Shown here one piece after another: positions 1-6,625 of a stretch of DNA of 9,113 nt. The stretch's first letter is position 1; every line of letters starts with the position of its first letter. The DNA is from JBBDIO01 sp040880365 (GTDB lineage: Bacteria; Chloroflexota; Anaerolineae; Caldilineales; Caldilineaceae): assembly GCA_040880365.1 (NCBI GenBank), contig JBBDIO010000008.1, positions 1 through 9,113 of the forward strand. The letters are read 5' to 3'. The notes beneath the pieces are model-generated. The model saw nothing but the letters and a program-made list of their open reading frames with translations, made no database searches and was not told the DNA's origin. The translations under genes and the position numbers were made by a program.

Positions 1-33
1 GATATACTGGTCATAGTCTGCTAACCGACTCAT
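1..33 (-). CDS. Start of an unidentified gene, truncated by the window edge
   Basis: An ATG at 33 opens a frame of 11 codons that runs off the left edge without a stop (MSRLADYDQYI). A strong Shine-Dalgarno match, GAGGAG, lies five bases upstream, which is the main reason to call a gene this short. It lies 89 nt downstream of the Lon-like gene on the same strand, so it may be transcribed with it. Eleven residues are too few to name a family. The alternative is that the ATG and the GAGGAG occur together by chance. Confidence 0.5.
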   Translation of the reverse strand, partial: MSRLADYDQYI

Positions 34-38
34 GTGCG

Positions 39-44
39 CTCCTC
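39..44 (-). promoter_or_regulatory. Shine-Dalgarno site of the left-edge gene
   Basis: GAGGAG on the minus strand, five bases before an ATG at 33. It is one of the best ribosome-binding matches in the window, and it is what supports the truncated reading frame beside it. Confidence 0.5.
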
Positions 45-122
45 GTAAACTGTCTGCTATACAGTCTCAAACGGCTGTGTAACCTCAATGGGTCGTCATT
101 TTGTTGACGGCTTGATTGTCGG

Positions 123-2636
123 CTAGCTGTTGGCGGCGTCTTCGTGTTCCACATCCTGGGCAAAGGCCTGCCGCTGTTTGGCGAATTCTTCCAGCCGGTC
201 GGCAACCAGGCGGTTGAGCGTGCCCGCGGGATAGTCGCCGTCGGCATCGCGTTCGCCCGCGGCGACGCCGGTGAGGATCTCGATGCCCTGGTCGATGGTT
301 TCTACGGGATAGACGTGAAATTCGCCCGCGGCCACTGCGTCTACCACATCCTGGCGCAGCATGAGATGTTTGACGTTGGACGCGGGAATCACTACGCCCT
401 GGTCGCCGCTAAGTTCGCGCGCCCGGCAGAGATCGAAGAAGCCCTCGATTTTTTCATTGACGCCGCCAATCGCCTGCACATTGCCATATTGGTCTACCGA
501 GCCGGTCACCGCCAGCGATTGGCGGATGGGGACCTGGGCAATGGCCGAGAGCAGTGCGTAGAGTTCGGTAGAAGATGCGCTGTCGCCGTCGATGCCGCCA
601 TAGGACTGCTCGAAGACCAGCGCTGCGCCCAGCGAAAGCGGGTGGCGCGAGGTGTAGCGTCCGCGCAGGAAAGCGGCGAGAATCATGACGCCTTTGGAAT
701 GTAACGGCCCGCTGAGCGCGACTTCGCGTTCGATATTGATGACTTCGCCGCGCCCCAGATAGACATTGGCCGTGATGCGCGCGGGGCGGCCAAAGGCATA
801 GTTGCCCATTTGCAGCACCGAAAGCCCGTTGATCTGTCCGACGACTGTGCCTTCGGTGGCGACATGGATGGTGGCGCGCAGGATATCTTCCTGCATCCCT
901 TCGCGCACGCGCCCGGAACGATAGGCGCGGGCATCGAGCGCAGCCTGCACATGCTCACGCTCTACGATTGCATCCCCATTGGCCTTGCCCTTCGTTTTGC
1001 CATTCTTGTTCGTGGCAGCCCGGCCTGCCCAGTGGTCGGCCTCTTCCAGCAGGTCTACGATGGTCTGCACCTGGGCGGTGAGCCGTTCGGAATCGGAGAC
1101 CAGGCGTGCGGCATGTTCGATGACGCGACAGACGGCATCTTTGGCAAAGGGGCGCAACTCTTCCTTGTGGATAATATTGGCAATCAGCCGGGCATATTGC
1201 ACCGAGTTGGCTTCGTTGCGATCAATTTTGTCGTCGAAATCGGCGGCAATTTTGAAGAGCTGCTGGAAATCGGGGTCGGCTTGCGCCAGCATGTAGTAGA
1301 TCATGCGGTCGCCCATGAGCACAACCTTCACATCCAGCTCTACCGGCTCGGCTTCGATGGTGACGGTGGTGGTCATGTTCATCATCTGGCCCGGCGATTC
1401 GATGCGCACTTCGTCGAATTGCAGGGCGCGCTTGAGACCTTCCCACGCATAGGGATTGGTCAGCACTTTGGCCGCGTCGAGGATCAGATAGCCGCCATTG
1501 GCGCGGTGGAGCGCACCCGGTTTGATGAGCGTGAAATCGGTAATCAGGGCGCCCATCATTGCCATTTGCTCGACGCGCCCCACCAGATTGAGATAGGAGG
1601 GGTTGCTTTCGTGGATCACCGGCGCGCCTTTGGCGTCGGCAGAATCGACCAGCAGATTGACCGTGTAGCGGCGCAGATGGTTGCCGGGGCGCATGGCTTC
1701 GGGTATGGGCAGGTTGGCGGGGGGCTGGTTGCTTTTGTCCTCGCCCGATGATTCGATGAAACCTTCCAGATTTTCGCCCACATCCTTGCGCACAGCGTGC
1801 AGATACTCCACCACCTGGGGCAGGGCTTCGTATTTGGTATACAGATCGTCCAGCAGATCGTCCAGCACAAAGCCGGCGACTTCCTGGTTCAGTGCGCGCA
1901 TCCGGCGCGTCAGTTCCCGCTCCCACTTGGGCACTTCCATGAGCACCGTCTGCAATTTGGATTGCAGACCTTCCACCTCGGCCTGCACGCGCTTTTGTTC
2001 TTCTTCGGGCAGTTTCTGGAACTCTTCGGGGGGCAAGACCTCGCCGTTTTGCAGCGGCGCAAACGCCAGCCCGCTGGGCGTGCGCAAGAGCGCAAGGCCG
2101 CGCGTGCGCGCTTCTTCCTGGAGCACGCGCAGGTTTTCCTGCTGGCGTTCCTGATATTCTTCGGTGAGGGCCTGGCGGCGGGTCTGATATTCGTCGCTTT
2201 CAAAGGCCGAAGAGAGTGCGGTGCGCATGTCTTCGACCAGTTGCGCCATATCCTGTTGCAACTGGCGACCCTGTCCCGCGGGCAGCCGCAGGGCCAACGG
2301 CGCGTTGGGCTGCTTGAAATTGTTTACATAGACCCAATCATCGGGCGGCGGTTCGTTGGCTGCGCGCGCTTCGATGAAGCGTGTGACCAGCGCACGCTTG
2401 CCCGCGCCCACCGGCCCCATCGCATAGATGTTGTAGCCTTGCCGTTCTATGCTGACACCCATCTCGATGGCTTGCACGGCGCGTTCATGGCCCACATAGT
2501 CTACCGCATCATTCGCATTGGCCGCCTGGAGATCGGCGGTGGTGGCAAAGTCCATCTGGGGCAGCGTGCATTTTGTATAGAGCGCATCGGGCGCAAGCGA
2601 TGTGGCGCGGGGCGCGGATTTGGTCTCGACAGACAT
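123..2636 (-). CDS. Lon-like AAA+ serine-lysine protease, LonC/YcbZ type
   Basis: This 837-residue cytoplasmic protease (MEROPS S16 type) most resembles the Lon relatives that carry an AAA_32-type ATPase domain. Walker A is GPVGAGKR at 74-81 with K80. Walker B-like GGYLILDA is at 381-388 with D387. The long stretch between them, about 140-290, is rich in Glu, Gln and Arg and predicted helical, matching the helical insertion known in LonC-type proteins. A basic linker (KNGKTKGK, 544-551) precedes the protease domain at about 580-790. There GDSASS places the catalytic serine at S686 and NEKIEG the lysine at K729. Their 43-residue spacing equals that of S679 and K722 in E. coli Lon. The position after the Walker lysine is Arg, not Ser/Thr, and Walker B ends DA, not DE, so ATP hydrolysis may be weak. 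The ATG at 2636 has GAGGTG ten bases upstream. The likely role is protein quality control or regulated proteolysis. Confidence 0.95.
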   Translation of the reverse strand: MSVETKSAPRATSLAPDALYTKCTLPQMDFATTADLQAANANDAVDYVGHERAVQAIEMGVSIERQGYNIYAMGPVGAGKRALVTRFIEARAANEPPPDDWVYVNNFKQPNAPLALRLPAGQGRQLQQDMAQLVEDMRTALSSAFESDEYQTRRQALTEEYQERQQENLRVLQEEARTRGLALLRTPSGLAFAPLQNGEVLPPEEFQKLPEEEQKRVQAEVEGLQSKLQTVLMEVPKWERELTRRMRALNQEVAGFVLDDLLDDLYTKYEALPQVVEYLHAVRKDVGENLEGFIESSGEDKSNQPPANLPIPEAMRPGNHLRRYTVNLLVDSADAKGAPVIHESNPSYLNLVGRVEQMAMMGALITDFTLIKPGALHRANGGYLILDAAKVLTNPYAWEGLKRALQFDEVRIESPGQMMNMTTTVTIEAEPVELDVKVVLMGDRMIYYMLAQADPDFQQLFKIAADFDDKIDRNEANSVQYARLIANIIHKEELRPFAKDAVCRVIEHAARLVSDSERLTAQVQTIVDLLEEADHWAGRAATNKNGKTKGKANGDAIVEREHVQAALDARAYRSGRVREGMQEDILRATIHVATEGTVVGQINGLSVLQMGNYAFGRPARITANVYLGRGEVINIEREVALSGPLHSKGVMILAAFLRGRYTSRHPLSLGAALVFEQSYGGIDGDSASSTELYALLSAIAQVPIRQSLAVTGSVDQYGNVQAIGGVNEKIEGFFDLCRARELSGDQGVVIPASNVKHLMLRQDVVDAVAAGEFHVYPVETIDQGIEILTGVAAGERDADGDYPAGTLNRLVADRLEEFAKQRQAFAQDVEHEDAANS

Positions 2637-2646
2637 AATTTATTAA

Positions 2647-2652
2647 CACCTC
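2647..2652 (-). promoter_or_regulatory. Shine-Dalgarno site of the Lon-like gene
   Basis: GAGGTG on the minus strand, ten bases before the ATG at 2636. The spacing is a little long but acceptable, and it supports that start. Confidence 0.55.
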
Positions 2653-2682
2653 GATTGTGGAAGTTTATTAGATCGGCACGCA

Positions 2683-2700
2683 GGCCAGCCATAGCTGGTC
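2683..2700 (-). other. Small hairpin between the solute-binding and Lon-like genes
   Basis: A 7-bp stem (one G-T pair) with a 4-base loop reads GGCCAGC-CATA-GCTGGTC on the plus strand. It lies in the 129-nt gap between the two minus-strand genes. No T-run follows it, so it does not look like an intrinsic terminator. It could be an RNA processing site, an operator or chance. I found no convincing -35/-10 pair for the Lon-like gene in this gap. Confidence 0.25.
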
Positions 2701-2765
2701 ATAGAGTATCTGTTCCGTGAGTCTTTATTCAGTAGCCGGCTGTGCAATCTGGTTGCTCGGTTGGG

Positions 2766-3749
2766 CTATTCGATGGGGCCGAACCACCGGGCTTCCAGTT
2801 GTTCCAGTTCCCCGGCGCGGATGAGCTGGGTCAGTGTTGCCGTCAACTGGTCGTGGAGCGTGGTCGCACGCACGGGCACGGCAATCACATAGGCGTTGCC
2901 GGCCACGGCGGGGCCGACGGCGACCAGATTCGCGCCCTGGCCCTGGGCCTGGCGCAGCGAGACATTGTCGATCAGCAGCCCATCCAGGGTCGTGTCTGCC
3001 TGGGCTGCGGCAATCGCCGCGTCCGGCGTCTCGAACGGCACCACCTCGATAGTGGCGTCGGCGCGGTGCAGGCGACGGCCAACCATATCGCCCATACTGC
3101 CCCATTCTACCGCCAGCCGCAGACCCGTGAGTGCCGCTACCAGCTCGGCTTCTGTCTGCACTGCGTTGGGCTGGACTGTGCTGGTTTGGTCTGTGCTGGG
3201 CTGGTCTGTGCTGGACGAGTCTTGCGGGGTCAGGTCTGCGCCGGTCAGTGCAGAATCGGGGCGCACGGCCAGACGGATACCCGCTTCGAAATAGGGCGGC
3301 GAATAGGCGACATCGCGGGTGGCGCGTGGATCGTGGGGCAGCGCGCTGACCACGCTATCTATTCTGCCCGCCTGCAACGCATCGAGCAAACTGTCGAAAC
3401 CCAGGGCCACAATCTCCACGTCCATATCCCATGCGGCGGCCAGTTGGTGCGCCAGATCCACATCAAAGCCAATCGGTTCACCGGCCTCGTTCAGACTTTG
3501 GAACGGGGGAAAGCTGGGATCCATGCCCACGCGCCAGGTGCCGCGCGCCTGCATATCGAGCCACGTCTGATCCTGGCGCAGAAAGAACCGCAACAGGTCG
3601 CCTTCGCCGCGCACGCGCGCCACCACAAAGACTACAATCAGAAAGAGCAGCCCCACCCCAATCGCCATGCCAAAGCTGCGGACTGCCGACGGTCGCCGCC
3701 CCGGATTGTTATTTGTCGCACGTTCTGGCGCTTCGTGATCTGCTCTCAC
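2766..3749 (-). CDS. Membrane-anchored family 3 extracellular solute-binding protein
   Basis: The 327-residue protein matches the periplasmic binding fold used for polar amino acids (SBP_bac_3). A 26-residue basic N-terminus precedes one hydrophobic helix at about 27-46. There is no lipobox cysteine, so it is probably held by an uncleaved anchor. Lobe 1 starts at WRVGMDPSFPPF (72-83) and continues with GFDVDLAHQLA (94-104) and DALQAGRIDSVV (123-134). R142 in PHDPRATRD aligns with the carboxylate-binding arginine of HisJ-type proteins. Lobe 2 starts near 209 (GLRLAVEWGSMGD), with D261 where an amino-group ligand is expected. A low-complexity insert (177-199) with four five-residue repeats sits at the hinge. 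The start is GTG: the upstream ATG at 3764 is out of frame and closes after three codons. It lies 24 nt behind the glycosidase-like gene. No permease or ATPase gene is nearby, so it may be an orphan or sensory binding protein. Confidence 0.88.
   Translation of the reverse strand: MRADHEAPERATNNNPGRRPSAVRSFGMAIGVGLLFLIVVFVVARVRGEGDLLRFFLRQDQTWLDMQARGTWRVGMDPSFPPFQSLNEAGEPIGFDVDLAHQLAAAWDMDVEIVALGFDSLLDALQAGRIDSVVSALPHDPRATRDVAYSPPYFEAGIRLAVRPDSALTGADLTPQDSSSTDQPSTDQTSTVQPNAVQTEAELVAALTGLRLAVEWGSMGDMVGRRLHRADATIEVVPFETPDAAIAAAQADTTLDGLLIDNVSLRQAQGQGANLVAVGPAVAGNAYVIAVPVRATTLHDQLTATLTQLIRAGELEQLEARWFGPIE
3153..3214 (-). repeat. 15-bp in-frame repeat, four units, in the solute-binding gene
   Basis: On the plus strand, TGGTCTGTGCTGG occurs at 3187 and 3202. 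A one-mismatch copy is at 3172 and a more diverged one at 3157, all spaced 15 bp apart. In the protein this gives STDQP, STDQT, STVQP and NAVQT at residues 180-199. The unit keeps frame and lies between the two lobes of the binding fold, so it reads as an expanded Ser/Thr/Gln-rich linker. Confidence 0.85.
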
Positions 3750-3773
3750 TGTGTCATCCCGTGTTATCCTGTT

Positions 3774-4964
3774 TCACCGGCGCGCCCATTCGCCGCGCGC
3801 ATAGCGTTGCACCTCTTCATAGATGGGCTTCGGCTCGAATTCGGTATCTACAAAAGTGAAATAGTCCTGATAGGAGCGTTGATCCCACGGATAGCGAAAG
3901 GCCCACATGCACACGGCTTCCAGCCAGTCCCATTCGGTCATAGCCAGATCGAAGGCGCGGATGGTGTAGTCGATGCGCAGACCGGGCGGCACGGCGCGCG
4001 TCCAGCGGGGGTGGTCGTTCCAGCCCGCCTCGGTGATCATGACTGTCTTGTGGGCGTCGCCATTTTCGACCATGATGTCGCGCAATAATTCTGTGCGCCG
4101 AAAATTCACGACCTGGGGATCGGGCGGCTCGTCGGGGTCCGAATACCAGCCATAGGAATGGACGGCCAGAATATCGAAGTAGTCGGCCGCGTCGGCGTCG
4201 TACATGCGCTGTAAAAAGAGCAGGTCGTTCATGCCGTCTTCGCTGCCCGGCGGCGCGAGGGTGGGCGCGAGCGCGCCTGCCAGCACCTGCACGTTGGGGT
4301 TGGCGGCCTTGATCATGGGATAGACCACGCGCAACATTTCCACATACTTATCGGGGTCCACCGGCGCATAGCCCCATTCCAAAGCCAGGTTTGGCTCGTT
4401 CCAGATGACCACATAGCGCACATCTTCGGCATAGCGGGCGACAAACTCGGCGGCAAATCGACCAAAGTCGACAAACTGTTCTGCATCCAGATAGAGGGGC
4501 GTGGTTTCGGGCGGGCGCGCCCATTCGGGCACAAATCCCAGGCGGGCGATGACTTCCAGCCCCTGGCGGTTGGCGTGCTGGATCACCGTATCGGCATGGC
4601 CCCAGCGATAGCGGCCCGCTTCGGGTTCGATATAGGCCCAGGGGAAATATTCCACAATCCACGGTGCGCCCATTTCGCGCACCATTTCCAGAGATTGTTT
4701 GATTTTCCAGGGTTCGACTTCATCGGTGAGCCGGGTGTGCATCCCCATTTTGGGGTTGATGGTCTGCACGGTCTGCTGCGGTCCCAGGGGAACCGTATCG
4801 TCGTTGCGCCATTGCACCAGCCACACGCCGCCTGCTACCAGCACGCCGACCACAAGCACCGCCAGCAGGGCGCGCGTGGGCGATCTGTTGAACCACGTTT
4901 GCATTTGCCCCAGGAAAGACCTCAGGCCAGGCCCCAGAAAGGAAAAGGAAGATTTGTTCTGCAT
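3774..4964 (-). CDS. Membrane-anchored clan GH-A glycoside hydrolase-like protein
   Basis: The 396-residue protein has one N-terminal membrane helix at about 31-50, followed by an extracytoplasmic TIM-barrel domain. The opening strand region carries PKMGMHTRL (71-79), and PWIVEYFPWAYIEPEAGRY (101-119) is typical of family 5/39/42-like barrels. YVVIWNEPN gives the acid/base E190 after an Asn, the clan GH-A signature. VMITEAGW gives the probable nucleophile E312. HSYGW (269-273) and MWAFRYPWDQ (353-362) also fit. The exact family and substrate cannot be fixed; a plant- or exopolysaccharide-derived glycan is an inference. The ATG at 4964 follows an in-frame TGA four codons upstream and has no ribosome-binding site. 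A good promoter ends eight bases before it, so the message may be leaderless. M21 is an alternative start that would still leave the anchor. It is the first gene of the minus-strand unit. Confidence 0.88.
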   Translation of the reverse strand: MQNKSSFSFLGPGLRSFLGQMQTWFNRSPTRALLAVLVVGVLVAGGVWLVQWRNDDTVPLGPQQTVQTINPKMGMHTRLTDEVEPWKIKQSLEMVREMGAPWIVEYFPWAYIEPEAGRYRWGHADTVIQHANRQGLEVIARLGFVPEWARPPETTPLYLDAEQFVDFGRFAAEFVARYAEDVRYVVIWNEPNLALEWGYAPVDPDKYVEMLRVVYPMIKAANPNVQVLAGALAPTLAPPGSEDGMNDLLFLQRMYDADAADYFDILAVHSYGWYSDPDEPPDPQVVNFRRTELLRDIMVENGDAHKTVMITEAGWNDHPRWTRAVPPGLRIDYTIRAFDLAMTEWDWLEAVCMWAFRYPWDQRSYQDYFTFVDTEFEPKPIYEEVQRYARGEWARR

Positions 4965-4972
4965 TCTGATCG

Positions 4973-5002
4973 ATCATAGCGAACCGCGGCGCATTTTGCC
5001 AA
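4973..5002 (-). promoter_or_regulatory. Sigma-70-type promoter of the glycosidase-like gene
   Basis: On the minus strand, TTGGCA (4997-5002) and TATGAT (4973-4978) are separated by 18 bases. Each differs from the consensus hexamer at one position. Transcription would begin around 4965-4967, within a few bases of the ATG at 4964, which predicts a leaderless message. No factor-binding site is obvious around it. Confidence 0.55.
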
Positions 5003-5099
5003 CTCGCGCAGGCGCGCACGCAGATTGTATGTGCGATAGGTTCTGTAAGAATGCCTCGCTTGTTGAGATGCGGGGGATTGTGTTTGCGTTTGGGGGGCG

Positions 5100-5108
5100 T
5101 GCTATAAT
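5100..5108 (+). promoter_or_regulatory. Extended -10 promoter of the site-2 protease operon
   Basis: TGCTATAAT at 5100-5108 is a perfect extended -10 (TGnTATAAT). The best -35-like hexamer, TTGTGT at 5078-5083, is 19 bases away and poor, as is common for extended -10 promoters. The expected transcription start is near 5115, leaving a leader of about 150 nt before the ATG at 5263. Confidence 0.55.
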
Positions 5109-5122
5109 GGCGCAGATATTCC

Positions 5123-5150
5123 GGCAGTAGAGTGTGGGCAGTAGATTGTG
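5123..5150 (+). repeat. Tandem 14-bp repeat in the leader of the site-2 protease gene
   Basis: Two head-to-tail copies, GGCAGTAGAGTGTG and GGCAGTAGATTGTG, differ at one base. They begin about eight bases after the predicted transcription start. The placement suits a repressor operator or an RNA-binding element, but a simple slippage duplication is equally possible. Confidence 0.6.
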
Positions 5151-5158
5151 AGAAATAT

Positions 5159-5182
5159 GCCGGTATTGCTGCGGAATCCGGC
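5159..5182 (+). other. Hairpin in the leader of the site-2 protease gene
   Basis: GCCGG (5159-5163) pairs with CCGGC (5178-5182). After a bulged T, ATT (5165-5167) pairs with AAT (5175-5177), leaving a 7-base loop. A second possible stem, TGCCC (5187-5191) with GGGCA (5206-5210), follows. No U-run comes after either, so they are not classic terminators. I do not recognise a known riboswitch. Confidence 0.35.
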
Positions 5183-5246
5183 GTGTTGCCCAGGGAACTG
5201 TTGCCGGGCAGGCCCGTGACGCATTTGTGTTTGAATCTTGTTTTGT

Positions 5247-5256
5247 AGAGGAAGGA
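5247..5256 (+). promoter_or_regulatory. Shine-Dalgarno site that sets the site-2 protease start
   Basis: AGAGGAAGGA ends six bases before the ATG at 5263. The frame could also open at a GTG at 5227, but that codon has no ribosome-binding site and this purine run would lie inside the coding sequence. The ATG at 5263 is therefore preferred. Confidence 0.75.
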
Positions 5257-5262
5257 TTGCGC

Positions 5263-5976
5263 ATGATTCCCGAGTCCATGCGGCGCGGGTGGTTGTCTCT
5301 ATCCGCCACTCAAAAGATTATCGTTGGGGTGGTGGGGGCTTTGTTGGTCTATGGCCTGTTCACGATGGGCGGCAATCTGATTTCGCCGGCGCGGCTGTTG
5401 GCGGTCGCCATGATTATTTTTGTGGCGTTGCCCGTGCATGAATATGCCCATGCCGCGATGGCGGTGGCATTGGGCGATCCCACGCCGCGGCTGCAAGGTC
5501 GGTATACGCTGAATCCCCTGGTGCATATCGATCCGATGGGCGCAATTCTCATTCTGTTTGCCGGGTTTGGCTGGGCCAGGCCGGTGCAGTGGAATCCGCG
5601 CAATATCACGGTCGATCCGAAACTAGGTTCCATTCTGGTGGCGCTGGCCGGGCCGGTGAGCAATATTCTGCTGGCCGTGCTGGGCGTGATTTTCTTTGCC
5701 GTGACCGATGGCGTCAACAATCAGTTTGTGACCCAATTTGTGATCTTCTTTGTCCAGATCAACGTGTTGCTGTTTGTCTTTAATCTGCTGCCGATTCCGC
5801 CGCTGGATGGCTCGCATGTGCTCTTTGCGCTGCTGCCGGGCGATACCTATACCCTGCAAATGAATCTGGCGCGCTGGGGCTTTTTCATTCTGATTGCGAT
5901 TATTTTCATCGCACCGCAGATCATCCGCACCCCCACCGATTTGATTATGCAGACGCTGTTCCGGTTCGTGGTCTAG
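5263..5976 (+). CDS. Site-2 protease family (M50) membrane metalloprotease
   Basis: The 237-residue protein is almost entirely membrane-embedded, with about six hydrophobic segments (near 19-37, 45-63, 93-103, 122-147, 155-176 and 205-221). The zinc site is HEYAH at 59-63, with E60 as the general base. The third ligand is D182 in NLLPIPPLDG (174-183), the second M50 signature. The NPLVHIDPMG (84-93) and GWARPV (103-108) elements are typical of the short bacterial M50B branch without a PDZ domain. Such proteases cut substrates within the membrane; which one is unknown here, and no anti-sigma factor gene is visible. The start is the ATG with a strong Shine-Dalgarno site. It leads a plus-strand operon from an extended -10 promoter, and the HD-domain gene follows 13 nt after its stop. 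Confidence 0.93.
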   Translation: MIPESMRRGWLSLSATQKIIVGVVGALLVYGLFTMGGNLISPARLLAVAMIIFVALPVHEYAHAAMAVALGDPTPRLQGRYTLNPLVHIDPMGAILILFAGFGWARPVQWNPRNITVDPKLGSILVALAGPVSNILLAVLGVIFFAVTDGVNNQFVTQFVIFFVQINVLLFVFNLLPIPPLDGSHVLFALLPGDTYTLQMNLARWGFFILIAIIFIAPQIIRTPTDLIMQTLFRFVV

Positions 5977-5989
5977 GCGCGGGCAGGCT

Positions 5990-6616
5990 GTGAAGCAGGG
6001 CTGTGTGTCCACTGCGCCTACTGGGCCTACTGCGTCAGCTACGCGGCCTGCGTCGGGCGTGCGCTATCGGGTGGGGCAGTTTTTGCAGGGCTTTTTGGCC
6101 CAGGTGACTGCCGCCGAGCGCACACTCGCCGCGGAATTGCTGCCGCCAGATGCGCGGGCCTTATTCGATCACATGCCGGTAGATGCGCAGCGGCACAGCC
6201 TCAATGTGCTATATGCCGTGCAGATCGCAGGGTTTCACGATTCCGATTTGGCGGTGGCGGCGCTGTTGCACGATGTGGGCAAGATTCACCACACCGAGGC
6301 TGGCGGCCACACCGAGGCGGGCGGGCAACCGGCGCGGCTGGGGCTGTGGTGGCGCGGGCCTTTGGTGGTGCTCGAAGCGGTGGCCCCCCGTTTGTTAACG
6401 CGCTGGGCCGTGGATGATGCGACGCGGGGCTGGCGTTTTCTGCTCTATCTGCATCTGCATCACCCCACCCTGGGCGCAGCCGCGGCGCGGGCCGCGGGTT
6501 GTTCGGAGATTACATGCCGGTTGATTGCCCACCACCAGGATATGCACCTGCGCATAGGCTCACCCCGTTTTTTGGAACTGTTACGCGTGCTCCAGTGGGC
6601 AGATAGCAGGAATTAA
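5990..6616 (+). CDS. HD-domain phosphohydrolase-like protein
   Basis: The 208-residue soluble protein has the HD metal-site series in order: H69 in RHSLNVL, H94-D95 in LLHDVGK, H157/H158 in LHHPTLGAAAA, H181/H182 in IAHHQD and D205 in LQWADSRN. This pattern fits metal-dependent phosphohydrolases; the substrate, perhaps a nucleotide or cyclic dinucleotide, cannot be read from sequence. Right after the HD motif a tandem duplication encodes HTEAGGHTEAGG (101-112). The N-terminus (9-23) is low-complexity Thr/Ala/Pro built on small repeats, and homology probably starts near residue 24. The start is uncertain: GTG at 5990 is the earliest after the upstream stop, while GTGs at 6005 and 6059 are possible and none has a good ribosome-binding site. 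The stop overlaps the Shine-Dalgarno site of the next gene, so translation is probably coupled. Confidence 0.85.
   Translation: MKQGCVSTAPTGPTASATRPASGVRYRVGQFLQGFLAQVTAAERTLAAELLPPDARALFDHMPVDAQRHSLNVLYAVQIAGFHDSDLAVAALLHDVGKIHHTEAGGHTEAGGQPARLGLWWRGPLVVLEAVAPRLLTRWAVDDATRGWRFLLYLHLHHPTLGAAAARAAGCSEITCRLIAHHQDMHLRIGSPRFLELLRVLQWADSRN
6290..6325 (+). repeat. Tandem 18-bp duplication inside the HD-domain gene
   Basis: CACACCGAGGCTGGCGGC is followed directly by CACACCGAGGCGGGCGGG, with 16 of 18 bases identical. It keeps frame and doubles HTEAGG a few residues after the catalytic HD pair. It is probably a loop expansion by replication slippage. Confidence 0.85.
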
Positions 6617-6620
6617 GGAG
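6615..6620 (+). promoter_or_regulatory. Shine-Dalgarno site of the TyrA-like gene
   Basis: AAGGAG lies five bases before the ATG at 6626 and overlaps the TAA stop of the HD-domain gene. This arrangement favours translational coupling. Confidence 0.75.
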
Positions 6621-6625
6621 AAAAC

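Noticed and set aside
49..65. A weak inverted repeat ACTGT...ACAGT between the Lon-like gene and the left-edge gene
   Set aside because: Only five base pairs with a 7-base loop and no T-run or known operator consensus; likely chance.
2665..2670. A -10-like TAATAA on the minus strand ahead of the Lon-like gene
   Set aside because: It fits the consensus poorly and no acceptable -35 sits 16-18 bases upstream.
7..2704. The 10-mer CTGGTCATAG at 7-16 and again at 2695-2704
   Set aside because: The match is short, flanks diverge, and one copy lies in a probable coding start while the other is intergenic; it is not a supportable repeat or attachment site.
810..2720. Two plus-strand open frames of over 300 codons (810-1751 and 1797-2720) opposite the Lon-like gene
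   Set aside because: The opposite strand encodes a protein with intact protease motifs; these frames have shadow-like composition and no ribosome-binding sites.
2742..4088. A 448-codon open frame on the plus strand opposite the solute-binding and glycosidase-like genes
   Set aside because: It runs antisense through two genes with clear family motifs, has a His/Gly/Arg-rich composition typical of antisense frames in GC-rich DNA, and shows no recognisable domain.
5227..5262. A GTG start at 5227 adding 12 residues to the site-2 protease
   Set aside because: No ribosome-binding site precedes it, and the strong Shine-Dalgarno run at 5247-5256 would fall inside the coding sequence.
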